A stretch of 64,000 bases of DNA from Arcobacter_B sp049472135 (GTDB lineage Bacteria > Campylobacterota > Campylobacteria > Campylobacterales > Arcobacteraceae), in contig NZ_JBMOVV010000006.1 of NCBI RefSeq assembly GCF_049472135.1, positions 135,561 to 199,560 of the forward strand, in the 5' to 3' direction. The position numbers and the translations under genes were made by a program. The notes under the pieces are model-generated. The model had not been told where the DNA came from, made no database searches, and saw only the letters and a program-made list of their open reading frames with translations. This document shows, piece by piece, positions 26,880 through 36,144 of the stretch. The first letter of the stretch is position 1; the number at the start of each line of letters is the position of its first letter.

Positions 26880-29800
26880 ATGAAAAGCCTATTACTTCTA
26901 ATATTGATTATCACTTCAGGTCTATCAATCCAGTTCAATAACGAAGAAAAAAATTATCTTCAAACTAAAAAAATAATCAAAATTCATCTTGAAAAAGATT
27001 GGGAACCATATAACTTTGTTGAAGATAATGAAGAGAAAGGTTTTGTAAATGACTATCTTAAATTAATTGAAGATGAATTACCTATAAAATTTGAATTTTC
27101 AAAAGCTAAGACTTGGAATGAACATCTAGAAGATCTTAAAAATAAAAAAATAGATGTAGTTTCAAATATGATAAAATCCAAAAAAAGAGAAGAACTTTTT
27201 AATTTCAATGAAAATCTAATTTTTACTATAAAAATGGCCATTCTAAGTAAGCACAATTATGAAAGCTTTGAAGATCTTAAAAATAAAAAAATAGGAACTA
27301 TGGAAGGCTTTTATATAAATAGTGTTTTAAAAGAAAAATATCCTGAAATTGAAGTAATACAATACAAATCAGTTCTAAAACTTTTAGAAGCAGTTCTAAA
27401 CAATAAAGTTGATGCAATAACAGAAGACTATTCTGTATTAACTTACCTAACAGAAAAACTACTTTTAAGTGATAAAGAGCTTTCAATAAACATAGTTTTA
27501 GAAAAAGAGTTAGTAAATAAAGTCTTTATGGCAACAAACAAAGATGATAAGATTTTACCTAAGATTTTAGATAAAGCTATAAAAAATATTAGCAAAGAGA
27601 AAAAAGAAAAACTATATCATAAATGGCATATTTTACATGACCATAAATATCTTCCGAAAGATGGTAATATCCTAAGTCTAAAAGAAATAGAATTTCTAAA
27701 AGAGAATAAATCATTTACTGTATGTAGTAGATATAATCATTTTCCTATAAGTCAAGAAGTAGATAATAAACTAACTGGTATTGCTGGTGATATATTAAAT
27801 ATCATAGAAAAAAACTTGAATATCCAATTTAATATACTCTCTATTAATTCTGATAAAGATTTTATTTCTAAACTTGAATCTAATCAATGTGATTTAATTA
27901 CTTTAGTAAAAAAAGACCAAACAAAATTTAAAAATATTAAAACAACAAATGCAGTGTTTGAAATATCTTTTGATATTCTAAGTAGTACAAAATCAGGATA
28001 TATAAAAGATATTAGAACAATAAAAAATGACACTTTTTACACAAAAGATATTGCACACTACAATGTATTTAAGAAACAGTATCCAAACTTAAATATTGTA
28101 CTTGAATCTAATCTTGATAAAATCATGAAAACTATTGAAGACAATCCTAATGCACATTTAGTTCAAAACCACCTAAAACTTGAGCACATAATAAAAGATT
28201 ATGGTTTTGATAAATTTAAAATAAATGGAACTGTTCCAAATATGTTAGCAAATGGCTCTATTGGTATAAATATAAAACATAATCCTATTCTAGTTAATAT
28301 CTTAAATAAAAAAATAGATGAAATAGGAGCAGATACTTTAAAAACATTAGTTAAAAAATATGAAATAAAAGAGTATGAAATAAAAAATAAATACAATAAA
28401 GAGCTTTTATGGATAATTGGTATTTTAATACTGCTTGGTGTTTTAAATACCATAAGAGTAAGATTCATAAAAAATGAAAAAAGAAAATTTGAATCATTAC
28501 TTCATAATGCAACTGATGGCGTACATATTATAGATAATAAAGGAAATGTAGTAATGTGCTCAGACTCTTTTGCAAAGATTTTGGGATATACAAAAGAAGA
28601 AGCTTTATTACTTAATAGAAAAGATTGGGAAGTAAATACTGTTTTATATACAGATAAACAAATTGAAGAGATTATTAATAAAAATAGTTTTATAGAATCA
28701 ATATATAGAAGAAAAGATAAAACAACTCTAGAAGTTCAAGTTTATGTAAAATTTATCTATTTAAATGGGCATAAATATTTATATGCATCATTAAGAGATG
28801 TTAGTTTACAAAAAGAGTATGAAAGAACACTAAAAAATAAAGAAGAAGAGTTAGAGGATTCTAACCAAGAATTAACATATACTTTAGAAAATCTAAAAAA
28901 GACTACTGCTCTTTATGAAAAAGAAAAAATTAGATTTGAAAATATGTTTAGAACACATGATTCAATTATGATATTAGTTAATCCTGATACAGGAATGATA
29001 ATAGATGCAAACCAAAGTGCAAGTAAGTTTTATGGATATAGTCTAGATGAGTTTAAAAAAATGCATATTTCCGAAATAAATCACTTATCAAGAGAAGAAA
29101 TAACAGAAGCAATAAAAGAAGCCAAGCTACTTGATCATAACTCTTTTGTATTTCCTCACAGACTTAAAAACAATGAAATTAAAACTGTTGAAATAAACTC
29201 CTCTCCTATTGAATCAGAAGAAGGAACTATTTTATTCTCTATTATAAAAGATATAACGAAAGAAAAAGAGTTAGAAAAAAATATTATAAAAGAGAAACAA
29301 AGATATCAAACTTTTATAAATCTTGCTTCAGATGCAATTTTTATTATGGATATAAAAAATGGTAATTTACTTGAATTTAATAAACAAGCAAAAGAGTTAC
29401 TTGGATATACAAAAGAAGAAATGAAAAATCTTAATGTAATAAATTGGGATAAAGATATCAATAGTATAGATGAATACAGAGATATAATAAGTCATGTTCA
29501 TTACCAACCTGTCTATATTGAAAGAGAGCATGTAAAAAAAGATGGAGAAGTTTATACTGCTGCAATAACTGCTGTAAAAGTAAAAGTAGGAGAAGAAGAG
29601 TATATTTTTGCATCTGCAAGAGATATTTCTAAAGAAAAAGAGGCTCAATTTAGACTTGAAAATACAAATCGGAATTTAGAAAAATTTGTTGATACACAAG
29701 ACAATATAGTATTTTTAATAAATAAAGGTCAAATTAACTTTGCCAATAAAAAGTTTTTAGAATTTGTAAACTGTAAAACATTAGAGGAATTCAAAAAAAT

Positions 29801-30527
29801 TCATAATTGTATTTCTGAATACTTTATTGAAAATGATAGATTTTTCCATTTAGGGAAAGTTCCTTCTAATAAAACTTGGATTGAAACACTAAAATTTATA
29901 CCAGACAATAAAAGAGTCGTTTCAATGGTAGGAAAAGATTTTAATCCAAAAGCCTTTTCTATTTCAATTAATGATTTTGATAAAGATACTTTAATCGTAA
30001 CTTTTACAGATATTTCAAATACTATTTTAGAAAATATTGAACTTGAAAACAAAGTAATTCATGATAAATTAACAAATGCTTATAATAGAGAGTTTTTTGA
30101 ACAAAATTACCAAAACTTGATATATAACTATCATAATGAAACTTCAAAGTTTGCTCTTGCCCTACTTGATATAGACCACTTTAAAATGGTAAATGACAAT
30201 TATGGACATGATGTTGGAGATGATATTTTAATTAAATTTGTTGAGCTTATTCATAAATATTCACGAAGAGATGATATTCTTATAAGATGGGGAGGAGAAG
30301 AGTTTATTTTACTTTTAAAAGTTACTTCTAAAGATGACTTATTAAATGCTTTAGAGCATTTAAGAGAAGTAATTAAAAGCTACAACTTTAAAAAAGTAGG
30401 ACATAAAACCTGTTCAATTGGAGCAACCATTTATAGGGATGGTGAAAATATTCAAGATACAATTAAAAGAGCTGATGAAAAAGTATATAAAGCAAAAAAT
30501 ACAGGAAGAAATAAAGTAGTTATATAA
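26880..30527 (+). CDS. Membrane diguanylate cyclase with two binding-protein domains and four PAS domains
   Basis: 1215 residues. Signal peptide; two tandem family-3 solute-binding domains in the periplasm (about 30-255 and 270-505); one membrane helix (about 512-531); four PAS domains starting near 540, 685, 810 and 940; and a C-terminal GGDEF domain (about 1055-1215). The active site is intact, GGEEF at 1138-1142, and an RxxD product-inhibition site (RRDD) stands just before it. It should make c-di-GMP in response to an amino acid or similar ligand plus internal redox or ligand cues. Monocistronic, with a terminator right at its end. Confidence 0.93.
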   Translation: MKSLLLLILIITSGLSIQFNNEEKNYLQTKKIIKIHLEKDWEPYNFVEDNEEKGFVNDYLKLIEDELPIKFEFSKAKTWNEHLEDLKNKKIDVVSNMIKSKKREELFNFNENLIFTIKMAILSKHNYESFEDLKNKKIGTMEGFYINSVLKEKYPEIEVIQYKSVLKLLEAVLNNKVDAITEDYSVLTYLTEKLLLSDKELSINIVLEKELVNKVFMATNKDDKILPKILDKAIKNISKEKKEKLYHKWHILHDHKYLPKDGNILSLKEIEFLKENKSFTVCSRYNHFPISQEVDNKLTGIAGDILNIIEKNLNIQFNILSINSDKDFISKLESNQCDLITLVKKDQTKFKNIKTTNAVFEISFDILSSTKSGYIKDIRTIKNDTFYTKDIAHYNVFKKQYPNLNIVLESNLDKIMKTIEDNPNAHLVQNHLKLEHIIKDYGFDKFKINGTVPNMLANGSIGINIKHNPILVNILNKKIDEIGADTLKTLVKKYEIKEYEIKNKYNKELLWIIGILILLGVLNTIRVRFIKNEKRKFESLLHNATDGVHIIDNKGNVVMCSDSFAKILGYTKEEALLLNRKDWEVNTVLYTDKQIEEIINKNSFIESIYRRKDKTTLEVQVYVKFIYLNGHKYLYASLRDVSLQKEYERTLKNKEEELEDSNQELTYTLENLKKTTALYEKEKIRFENMFRTHDSIMILVNPDTGMIIDANQSASKFYGYSLDEFKKMHISEINHLSREEITEAIKEAKLLDHNSFVFPHRLKNNEIKTVEINSSPIESEEGTILFSIIKDITKEKELEKNIIKEKQRYQTFINLASDAIFIMDIKNGNLLEFNKQAKELLGYTKEEMKNLNVINWDKDINSIDEYRDIISHVHYQPVYIEREHVKKDGEVYTAAITAVKVKVGEEEYIFASARDISKEKEAQFRLENTNRNLEKFVDTQDNIVFLINKGQINFANKKFLEFVNCKTLEEFKKIHNCISEYFIENDRFFHLGKVPSNKTWIETLKFIPDNKRVVSMVGKDFNPKAFSISINDFDKDTLIVTFTDISNTILENIELENKVIHDKLTNAYNREFFEQNYQNLIYNYHNETSKFALALLDIDHFKMVNDNYGHDVGDDILIKFVELIHKYSRRDDILIRWGGEEFILLLKVTSKDDLLNALEHLREVIKSYNFKKVGHKTCSIGATIYRDGENIQDTIKRADEKVYKAKNTGRNKVVI

Positions 30528-30547
30528 AACTACCAAAAGGTAGTTTT
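30526..30547. terminator. Bidirectional terminator between the GGDEF gene and znuB
   Basis: Perfect 9-bp stem AAAACTACC / GGTAGTTTT with AAAA loop, overlapping the ends of both convergent genes. Confidence 0.8.
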
Positions 30548-31340
30548 ATCTTTTAAATAGTTTTACAATAGTTAAAATAACTACTGCTGAAATAATAATA
30601 CTTGCACCTGAACTAATATCATAATAGTATGAAATAGCAAGTCCTATTATTGTAAATAAAGTAGCTAGTGCAGAACTTATTATCATCATAGTTGAAAGTC
30701 TTGAAGCAAAACTTTCAGCTAGATATGTAGGAATTGTAAGTAATGCAATAACCAAAATCAATCCTACTGCTTTAATAGCAGCAACTACACATAATGAAGC
30801 TAGTATTAAAATAAGTGTATAAAAAAACTTCGTATTAATACCTCTTAATGAAGCGAATTCACTATCATAAGAAACAGCCAAAATTTGCTTATAAAAAAAC
30901 ATAACAATTGAGATAATAAAAATATCTAAAAATGTAAGATATAAAACATCTGCACTTGATACAGCAATTATTGAACCAAAAAGATATGACATTAAGTCAA
31001 CATTATATCCAGGAGTAATATCAACAAATATAATTCCTAATGCCATTCCAAATGCCCACATCAATCCTATTATAGAATCTGCTCTATTTCTATTTTTTAG
31101 TGTAAGCATAGCAATAATCACAGCAGTAATTATTGCAAAAACAGTTGCACCAAATAAAACGGGTATTCCTAAATAAATAGCAAGCCCTATTCCACCATAA
31201 GAACTATGTGCAATTCCACCTGTTAAAAAAGTTAATCTATTTACAACAACTAGTGAACCTATAATTCCTGCTGATATTGAGATTAAAACTCCTGCAAGTA
31301 AAGCATTTTGAATAAAATCATATTGTAAAGCTTCTAACAT
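30546..31340 (-). CDS. znuB: Metal ABC transporter permease, ZnuB type
   Basis: 264 residues with about eight hydrophobic helices and the ABC-3 family pattern, including LTFLTGGIAHSSYGGIGLAIYLG and LRGINTKFFYTLILILASLCVVAAIKAVGLILVIALL. This family imports zinc or manganese. It follows the ATPase by 8 nt. No periplasmic metal-binding subunit (ZnuA) is encoded anywhere in this window. Zinc is the best guess from the ATPase's His/Cys tail, but Mn or Fe cannot be excluded. Confidence 0.88.
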   Translation of the reverse strand: MLEALQYDFIQNALLAGVLISISAGIIGSLVVVNRLTFLTGGIAHSSYGGIGLAIYLGIPVLFGATVFAIITAVIIAMLTLKNRNRADSIIGLMWAFGMALGIIFVDITPGYNVDLMSYLFGSIIAVSSADVLYLTFLDIFIISIVMFFYKQILAVSYDSEFASLRGINTKFFYTLILILASLCVVAAIKAVGLILVIALLTIPTYLAESFASRLSTMMIISSALATLFTIIGLAISYYYDISSGASIIISAVVILTIVKLFKR

Positions 31341-31348
31341 CTCAATCC

Positions 31349-32098
31349 TTAATGCTTATGGTCACAACAAACTTGTGTTTTACCTAAAGCTGATAAAAGT
31401 TCAACTTCACATAAATGCTCATCTGTTGTTTTTATATTTTCTTGAATATTTTCTAGTGAATGATAAACTAAGTTTTTATTCACATGGGCAACTTTTTTTG
31501 CATAGTTTAAAAGTACTGAAATATCATGACTTACAACAACAATACAAATATCTTTATTTAACTGCTTGAGTAGTTCATAAATTTCATTTTGTCCCTTAAC
31601 ATCAATACTTGCTGTTGGTTCATCAAGTAAGATTACTTTAGGGTTTGAGCAAAGAGCCCTTGCTATGAATACTCTTTGTCTTTGACCACCACTTAAGTCA
31701 CCTATTTTTCTATTTTCAAAACCTTTCATTCCCACTTGTTCTAATGAGTGTTTTGCACACTCTATATCCTCTTTAGCATAACCAAAGATTCTTTTTTTAG
31801 CTGTTATATGTCCCATTAAAACAACTTCTAAAGCAGTAATAGGAAAATCAATATTTAAATTTGTATTTTGAGGAACATATCCTATTTGCTCATTTTTTAT
31901 ATATTTAGAAAGAGAGCCTTCTTTAGTTTTAATAAGTCCTAATATAAGTTTTAAAAGTGTTGACTTACCACCACCATTAGGTCCTATTATTGCTAAAAAA
32001 TCGTCACTATCTACGTTTAAATTTATATTTTCTAATACTTTAATATTTTTAGAGTATTCAAATGATAAATCTTTAATTTCTAATATTTTCAATTTCAA
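31349..32098 (-). CDS. znuC: Metal ABC transporter ATP-binding protein, ZnuC type
   Basis: 249 residues. Walker A GPNGGGKSTLLKL, signature LSGGQRQRVFIARAL, Walker B VILLDEPTA and the switch His in VVVSHD are all intact. The C-terminus ends in CCDHKH, a potential metal-binding tail. It pairs with the permease directly downstream. It lies at the end of the minus-strand run that begins with the orphan ATPase at 36733, 44 nt after the YdcF gene, so it may share that transcript or have its own promoter. Confidence 0.9.
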   Translation of the reverse strand: MKLKILEIKDLSFEYSKNIKVLENINLNVDSDDFLAIIGPNGGGKSTLLKLILGLIKTKEGSLSKYIKNEQIGYVPQNTNLNIDFPITALEVVLMGHITAKKRIFGYAKEDIECAKHSLEQVGMKGFENRKIGDLSGGQRQRVFIARALCSNPKVILLDEPTASIDVKGQNEIYELLKQLNKDICIVVVSHDISVLLNYAKKVAHVNKNLVYHSLENIQENIKTTDEHLCEVELLSALGKTQVCCDHKH

Positions 32099-32142
32099 CC
32101 TTTTTGCAACAAAGTCGCAATTATATCTAATTTTTTTTAATT

Positions 32143-32886
32143 TTAAATATATCCCATAAGTTTAGAGTAAAGTAAACCTATATACTCATGAAAAGCTACT
32201 TCAACTTTATATAAATTTCTACTAGAAAAATATGAACTAAAACTTTTTTCTTCATGAACTAAATGATTTGTTGGTGCGGCTATTGGATTTAAGCCCTCTT
32301 TTTGAAAAAGAAGCATTGATCGTTTCATATGAGAAGCAGAAGTTACAAGTATAAACTTTTCATCTTTTATAATCTCTTTTGCTTTTATAGCTTCCTCTTT
32401 TGTATCTCTTGGTGTATCTAATCTTATAATATCTTTATTTTCAACTCCAATTGCATTTGCTAAAAGCTGTTGCATAAAAGCATGTGGATTTTTATCATAA
32501 CCACCATAACCAGATACTATTAATTTAGCATTTTTAAGTTTATTAAAATGTTTTATTCCCTCATTTAGCCTATTTTGTGCAACCATATTTACCTGAGATG
32601 TAATACTTAAATTCTCATTACTTACATGACCATTTCCTAAAACAAGTATGTACTTTACTTCTGGCGTATGAATTAAAGCTTTATGTGAACTCTCTAATGG
32701 CTCTAAAATAGAGTTTGAAATTGGCTGAAAAGAAAGAAGTGCCAACCAAGAAATTGTAAAAAATAGAGTTATCTTAGCTTTTGTAAAAGAGTTTTTAAAT
32801 AAAAAATAAACTCCTAATGCAAACATAAAAAGAGCAATAGGCAAAGGAAGTAAAAATGCTGCTACAAATTTCTTTAAAAAAAACAT
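32143..32886 (-). CDS. YdcF/ElyC-family membrane protein (DUF218)
   Basis: 247 residues: two N-terminal membrane helices (about 10-30 and 37-57), then the DUF218 domain with YILVLGNGHVSNE, LIVSGYGGY, DTPRDTKEEA and VTSASHMKRSM. E. coli members (ElyC, SanA, YdcF) act in envelope or lipid-carrier metabolism. Its ATG directly follows the stop of the MEMO gene with no gap, so it belongs to that operon. The exact reaction is unknown. Confidence 0.85.
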   Translation of the reverse strand: MFFLKKFVAAFLLPLPIALFMFALGVYFLFKNSFTKAKITLFFTISWLALLSFQPISNSILEPLESSHKALIHTPEVKYILVLGNGHVSNENLSITSQVNMVAQNRLNEGIKHFNKLKNAKLIVSGYGGYDKNPHAFMQQLLANAIGVENKDIIRLDTPRDTKEEAIKAKEIIKDEKFILVTSASHMKRSMLLFQKEGLNPIAAPTNHLVHEEKSFSSYFSSRNLYKVEVAFHEYIGLLYSKLMGYI

Positions 32887-33678
32887 CTATTCTTGCTCTC
32901 CTATTAAAGCAGAAGTATAACCAACTACTCTATTTTTATCTTTTGTCACATCTGCACTTGTACAATAGTGCAGAACTTTTGTATCTAAACCATTTTTTAT
33001 TGCAAACTTCACTATTGCCATTACTCCTATTTTTCCACAAGCTTCACATTTTTCAAATTTATTCATATCCATTTTATCTATAGCTTCAATACAAATATTA
33101 TCTAACAATTTAGCCTCTTCTTGATTATGAAAATGACTTAAATCAGTACTTATTACAACAAAATTATCTTTATCTTTTAAAACCTCATCAACTAACTTTT
33201 CAATATCTTCATAGCTACAATCACCATAAACAATCTCTACTATTTTTGAATTTGGAAAATAGTTTTTTATAAAGGGAGCTTGTGTTTCAGTCGAGTGTTC
33301 AAACTCGCACTCTATATTAAAATCTAAAAAATCAAACTTATCTTTCAAAGAGTTAGAAAAATCTAAATCCATATCTATATTTCCCAATGGCGTCTCATAT
33401 TCATCATACAAAGCAATACTTGCACCTTTTAAATAAACTCTATGGGAAGGACCAATAATAACTATACGTTTAAACTCATTTTCACTTGCTTTTTTATATG
33501 CTAGATTTGCAGTAAAACCACTAAAAATATATCCTGCATGAGGAGAAATGATTGCTCTTATATTTTTAAAAGTCTCACTATTATCTTTAACTTTATTAAA
33601 CTGATTAATATATTCATTTATTTCATTTTTTGTATCAGGATAAAAACTACCTGCAACTACTGTTTTTCTAATACTCAT
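32887..33678 (-). CDS. amrB: AmmeMemoRadiSam system protein B (MEMO1 family)
   Basis: 263 residues. Signatures of the MEMO fold are visible: RKTVVAGSFYPD at the start, IISPHAGYIFSGF, GPSHRVY, and VISTDLSHFHN. The His/Asp/Cys residues in these motifs align with the metal-binding pocket known from human MEMO1, which resembles extradiol dioxygenases without proven dioxygenase activity. It overlaps the radical SAM gene upstream by 4 nt. In bacteria this family occurs with a radical SAM protein and an AMMECR1 protein, as here. Confidence 0.93.
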   Translation of the reverse strand: MSIRKTVVAGSFYPDTKNEINEYINQFNKVKDNSETFKNIRAIISPHAGYIFSGFTANLAYKKASENEFKRIVIIGPSHRVYLKGASIALYDEYETPLGNIDMDLDFSNSLKDKFDFLDFNIECEFEHSTETQAPFIKNYFPNSKIVEIVYGDCSYEDIEKLVDEVLKDKDNFVVISTDLSHFHNQEEAKLLDNICIEAIDKMDMNKFEKCEACGKIGVMAIVKFAIKNGLDTKVLHYCTSADVTKDKNRVVGYTSALIGEQE

Positions 33679-34661
33679 GAAAAAACTCCTTCAATTTTAT
33701 ATTTACATTTTGGACATTTACCATTTAATATTCTATTTTCTATTACATCAAATCTATTTCTTTTAATAAGCATTTCATCACAAGATGGACATTTTGTGTG
33801 ATTATCAAAAGACAAATTTCCAATATATACATATTTTAAGCCAATCTTTTTTGCTATATCGTAGGCCATCTTCAAAGATTTAAAAGAGGTTCTAGGAAGA
33901 TTTAATTCTTTATAGTCTGGATGAAAAGCAGAAATATGCCAAGGTGTAAACTCTCCTAACTCTTCTTTAATAAACTTTGCAATTTTTGTTAACTCCTCCA
34001 CAGAGTCATTTTTTGTAGGAACTATTAAAGTTGTTACTTCTACCCAAATACAATTTTTCTTAAAATGTTTTAGGTTTTGCAAAACTTGTTTTAAACTACC
34101 ACCTAACTCTTTTTTATAATAGTTCTCATTAAAACATTTTAAATCAATATTTACAGCATCAATAATATCTTTCATATCATCAATTACTTCAAGGCTTTCA
34201 AAACCATTTGAAACATAAATATTTTTAATTCCTTGTTTTTTTGCCTCAATTGCACAATCTTTTGCATAAGGATAAAAAATTGTTGGTTCATTATAAGTAT
34301 AAGAAATAGTCTTGCATCCATAAAAAACAGCCATATCTACAATATCTTTTGGACTATAATAAACAGATTTATTTATATTATGTTCTTGAGATATACCATG
34401 ATTTTGACAAAATAAACATCTAAAATTACACCCAACTGTTCCTAAAGAAAATGATTTTGTATCAGGTAGGAAATGATATAAGGGCTTTTTTTCAATAGGA
34501 TCAACATTCATAGCTGCAGGATAACCATAAACTAAACACTCTATTTTATCACCTATGTTTTTATTAACTCCACAAATACCTACTTGCCCTTCTTTTAACT
34601 TACAATAATAAGAGCATAAAAGACAAACTAATCTGTTTTTGTCTTTTCTAAAATATTTCAT
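33675..34661 (-). CDS. amrS: AmmeMemoRadiSam system radical SAM enzyme
   Basis: 328 residues. The radical SAM cluster motif is CxxxCxxC at Cys78, Cys82 and Cys85. There is an extra Cys set at the N-terminus (C13, C16, C20, C30), and a C-terminal zinc ribbon with CPSC at 291-294 and CPKC at 316-319. The core resembles pyruvate-formate-lyase activating enzymes, but no glycyl-radical enzyme is nearby. Overlaps of 4 nt with both neighbours show tight coupling. The substrate is not known to me. Confidence 0.93.
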   Translation of the reverse strand: MKYFRKDKNRLVCLLCSYYCKLKEGQVGICGVNKNIGDKIECLVYGYPAAMNVDPIEKKPLYHFLPDTKSFSLGTVGCNFRCLFCQNHGISQEHNINKSVYYSPKDIVDMAVFYGCKTISYTYNEPTIFYPYAKDCAIEAKKQGIKNIYVSNGFESLEVIDDMKDIIDAVNIDLKCFNENYYKKELGGSLKQVLQNLKHFKKNCIWVEVTTLIVPTKNDSVEELTKIAKFIKEELGEFTPWHISAFHPDYKELNLPRTSFKSLKMAYDIAKKIGLKYVYIGNLSFDNHTKCPSCDEMLIKRNRFDVIENRILNGKCPKCKYKIEGVFS

Positions 34662-35203
34662 TTTATTTTTTGTACTTCATAAATGTATATATCTGGATAC
34701 TCTAAAAGACAATCTTGTTTTAAATCAGCTTTATTACAAAGATGCTCAAAAAAGTTCTCAAAAATAGGCAATTGCTCCCAAACTTGAGGCAAAAATGTAG
34801 CCTTTTTTATTCCTTTTTCTAAAATAACCCCATGTTTAAAAGGAATGATTTTATTTTTTAAATCTTCAATATCTTTATAATTCAAAGGTTTTGCTTCACT
34901 TAAAATAGATATTTCAATATCTACTTTATCTAATTCATCTAAACTTAAAGGATAAAATCTAGGGTCATAATAAGCTGCACTATTTGCATTAGCAACTAAG
35001 TCATCTAATAAAGAGTGTTTAGCTTCTAAAGTACCTATACAACCTCTTAGTTTATTATCTAAGTTTATAGTTACAAAAGTAGCTCTTTTTTCACTTAAAA
35101 ATGGATAGTCTTCCAATAATGATTGTTTATCTACTGCCTTTGATTTATCAAATCTAGAAGCGATTGTATCTTTTGCAATTTTCAATAAAAGTTGATTATC
35201 CAT
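34658..35203 (-). CDS. amrA: AmmeMemoRadiSam system protein A (AMMECR1 family)
   Basis: 181 residues. The AMMECR1 signature LRGCIGTLEAKHSL is present, followed by AAYYDPRFYPLSLDELDKVDIEISIL and HGVILEKGIKKATFLPQVWEQLP. This is a complete member of the family. It is the first of the triad, 11 nt after hemH, and overlaps the radical SAM gene by 4 nt. Its molecular role is undefined; its co-occurrence with the MEMO and radical SAM genes is the main clue. Confidence 0.94.
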   Translation of the reverse strand: MDNQLLLKIAKDTIASRFDKSKAVDKQSLLEDYPFLSEKRATFVTINLDNKLRGCIGTLEAKHSLLDDLVANANSAAYYDPRFYPLSLDELDKVDIEISILSEAKPLNYKDIEDLKNKIIPFKHGVILEKGIKKATFLPQVWEQLPIFENFFEHLCNKADLKQDCLLEYPDIYIYEVQKIK

Positions 35204-35214
35204 TTTTTTCCTTT

Positions 35215-36144
35215 TTATTTAATAATATCCTTAATAGCTTCTATAAACATATCACTATCATTTACACATTTACACACTCTAAACTCTTCAATTCCTAACT
35301 CTTCAGCTATTTCTCTATACTCAATATCAAGTTCAAAATCTGTTTCAGAATTATCAATAGTAAAAGCTATTGGATAAATGATTACTTTTTCTTCTTTGAA
35401 ATTTTTTAACATATCATCTAAAGATGGGTCAAGCCATTTCATCGGACCAACTTTTGATTGGTAAGCTAAGTTTATTGATTTAAACTTTTGTCCCTCTGCT
35501 TCTAACATCTTTGATAAAATCTCTACATGTTTATTCATTTGCTTTTCATAAGGATCACCTTTATCAACAATTTTCTGTGGTAATCCATGAGCAGAGAAAA
35601 TAAGATTAAATTCACTTGCATCTGATTTAATTTTATCTTTTATCTCTTCAACAATACATTTATTAAAAGACTCATTTTTATAAAAAGTACCTTTTGTTCT
35701 AATTTTAAAAGAGTCCTTAGCATATGCTTTAAAATCCTCAAGTGAAGATTTTGTAGTTGTTGTTGAAAACTGTGGATATAAAGGAAGTAAGCAAACCTCT
35801 TCTATACCATCTTTTTTCATCTGCTCTATCACATCTTTTGCAAAAGGAGGAGTATATCTCATAACTTGATAAGTTTTATACCCTTCAATTTTGTCATTTG
35901 CTTTTTTTACTAATTTTTCTGTTAAAGGATTTAGTGGTGAGAAACCACCAATCTCTTCATAGTTTTTCCAAGCTTCATTAAGTCTTGAAGTTGTAATGAA
36001 AAATGCAATCATTTTTCTAATTAATTTTGGTGCTGCAATGATATTTTTATCATTAAACATATTTGTTAAAAAAAGTTTTAATTCATCTTTACTTCTAGCT
36101 CCACCCATATTAAGCAGAACTAAGGCTTTATTAGTCTCTTTCAT
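35215..36144 (-). CDS. hemH: Ferrochelatase
   Basis: 309 residues. The start reads KALVLLNMGGARSKDELKLFLTNMF, a clear ferrochelatase N-terminus. LPLYPQFSTTTTKSSLEDF is the substrate-cleft segment, and FSAHGLPQKIVDKGDPY holds the catalytic His. It inserts Fe(II) into protoporphyrin to make heme. It overlaps the ABC ATPase upstream by 14 nt and precedes the AMMECR1 gene by 11 nt, so heme synthesis is co-expressed with the triad. Confidence 0.95.
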   Translation of the reverse strand: MKETNKALVLLNMGGARSKDELKLFLTNMFNDKNIIAAPKLIRKMIAFFITTSRLNEAWKNYEEIGGFSPLNPLTEKLVKKANDKIEGYKTYQVMRYTPPFAKDVIEQMKKDGIEEVCLLPLYPQFSTTTTKSSLEDFKAYAKDSFKIRTKGTFYKNESFNKCIVEEIKDKIKSDASEFNLIFSAHGLPQKIVDKGDPYEKQMNKHVEILSKMLEAEGQKFKSINLAYQSKVGPMKWLDPSLDDMLKNFKEEKVIIYPIAFTIDNSETDFELDIEYREIAEELGIEEFRVCKCVNDSDMFIEAIKDIIK

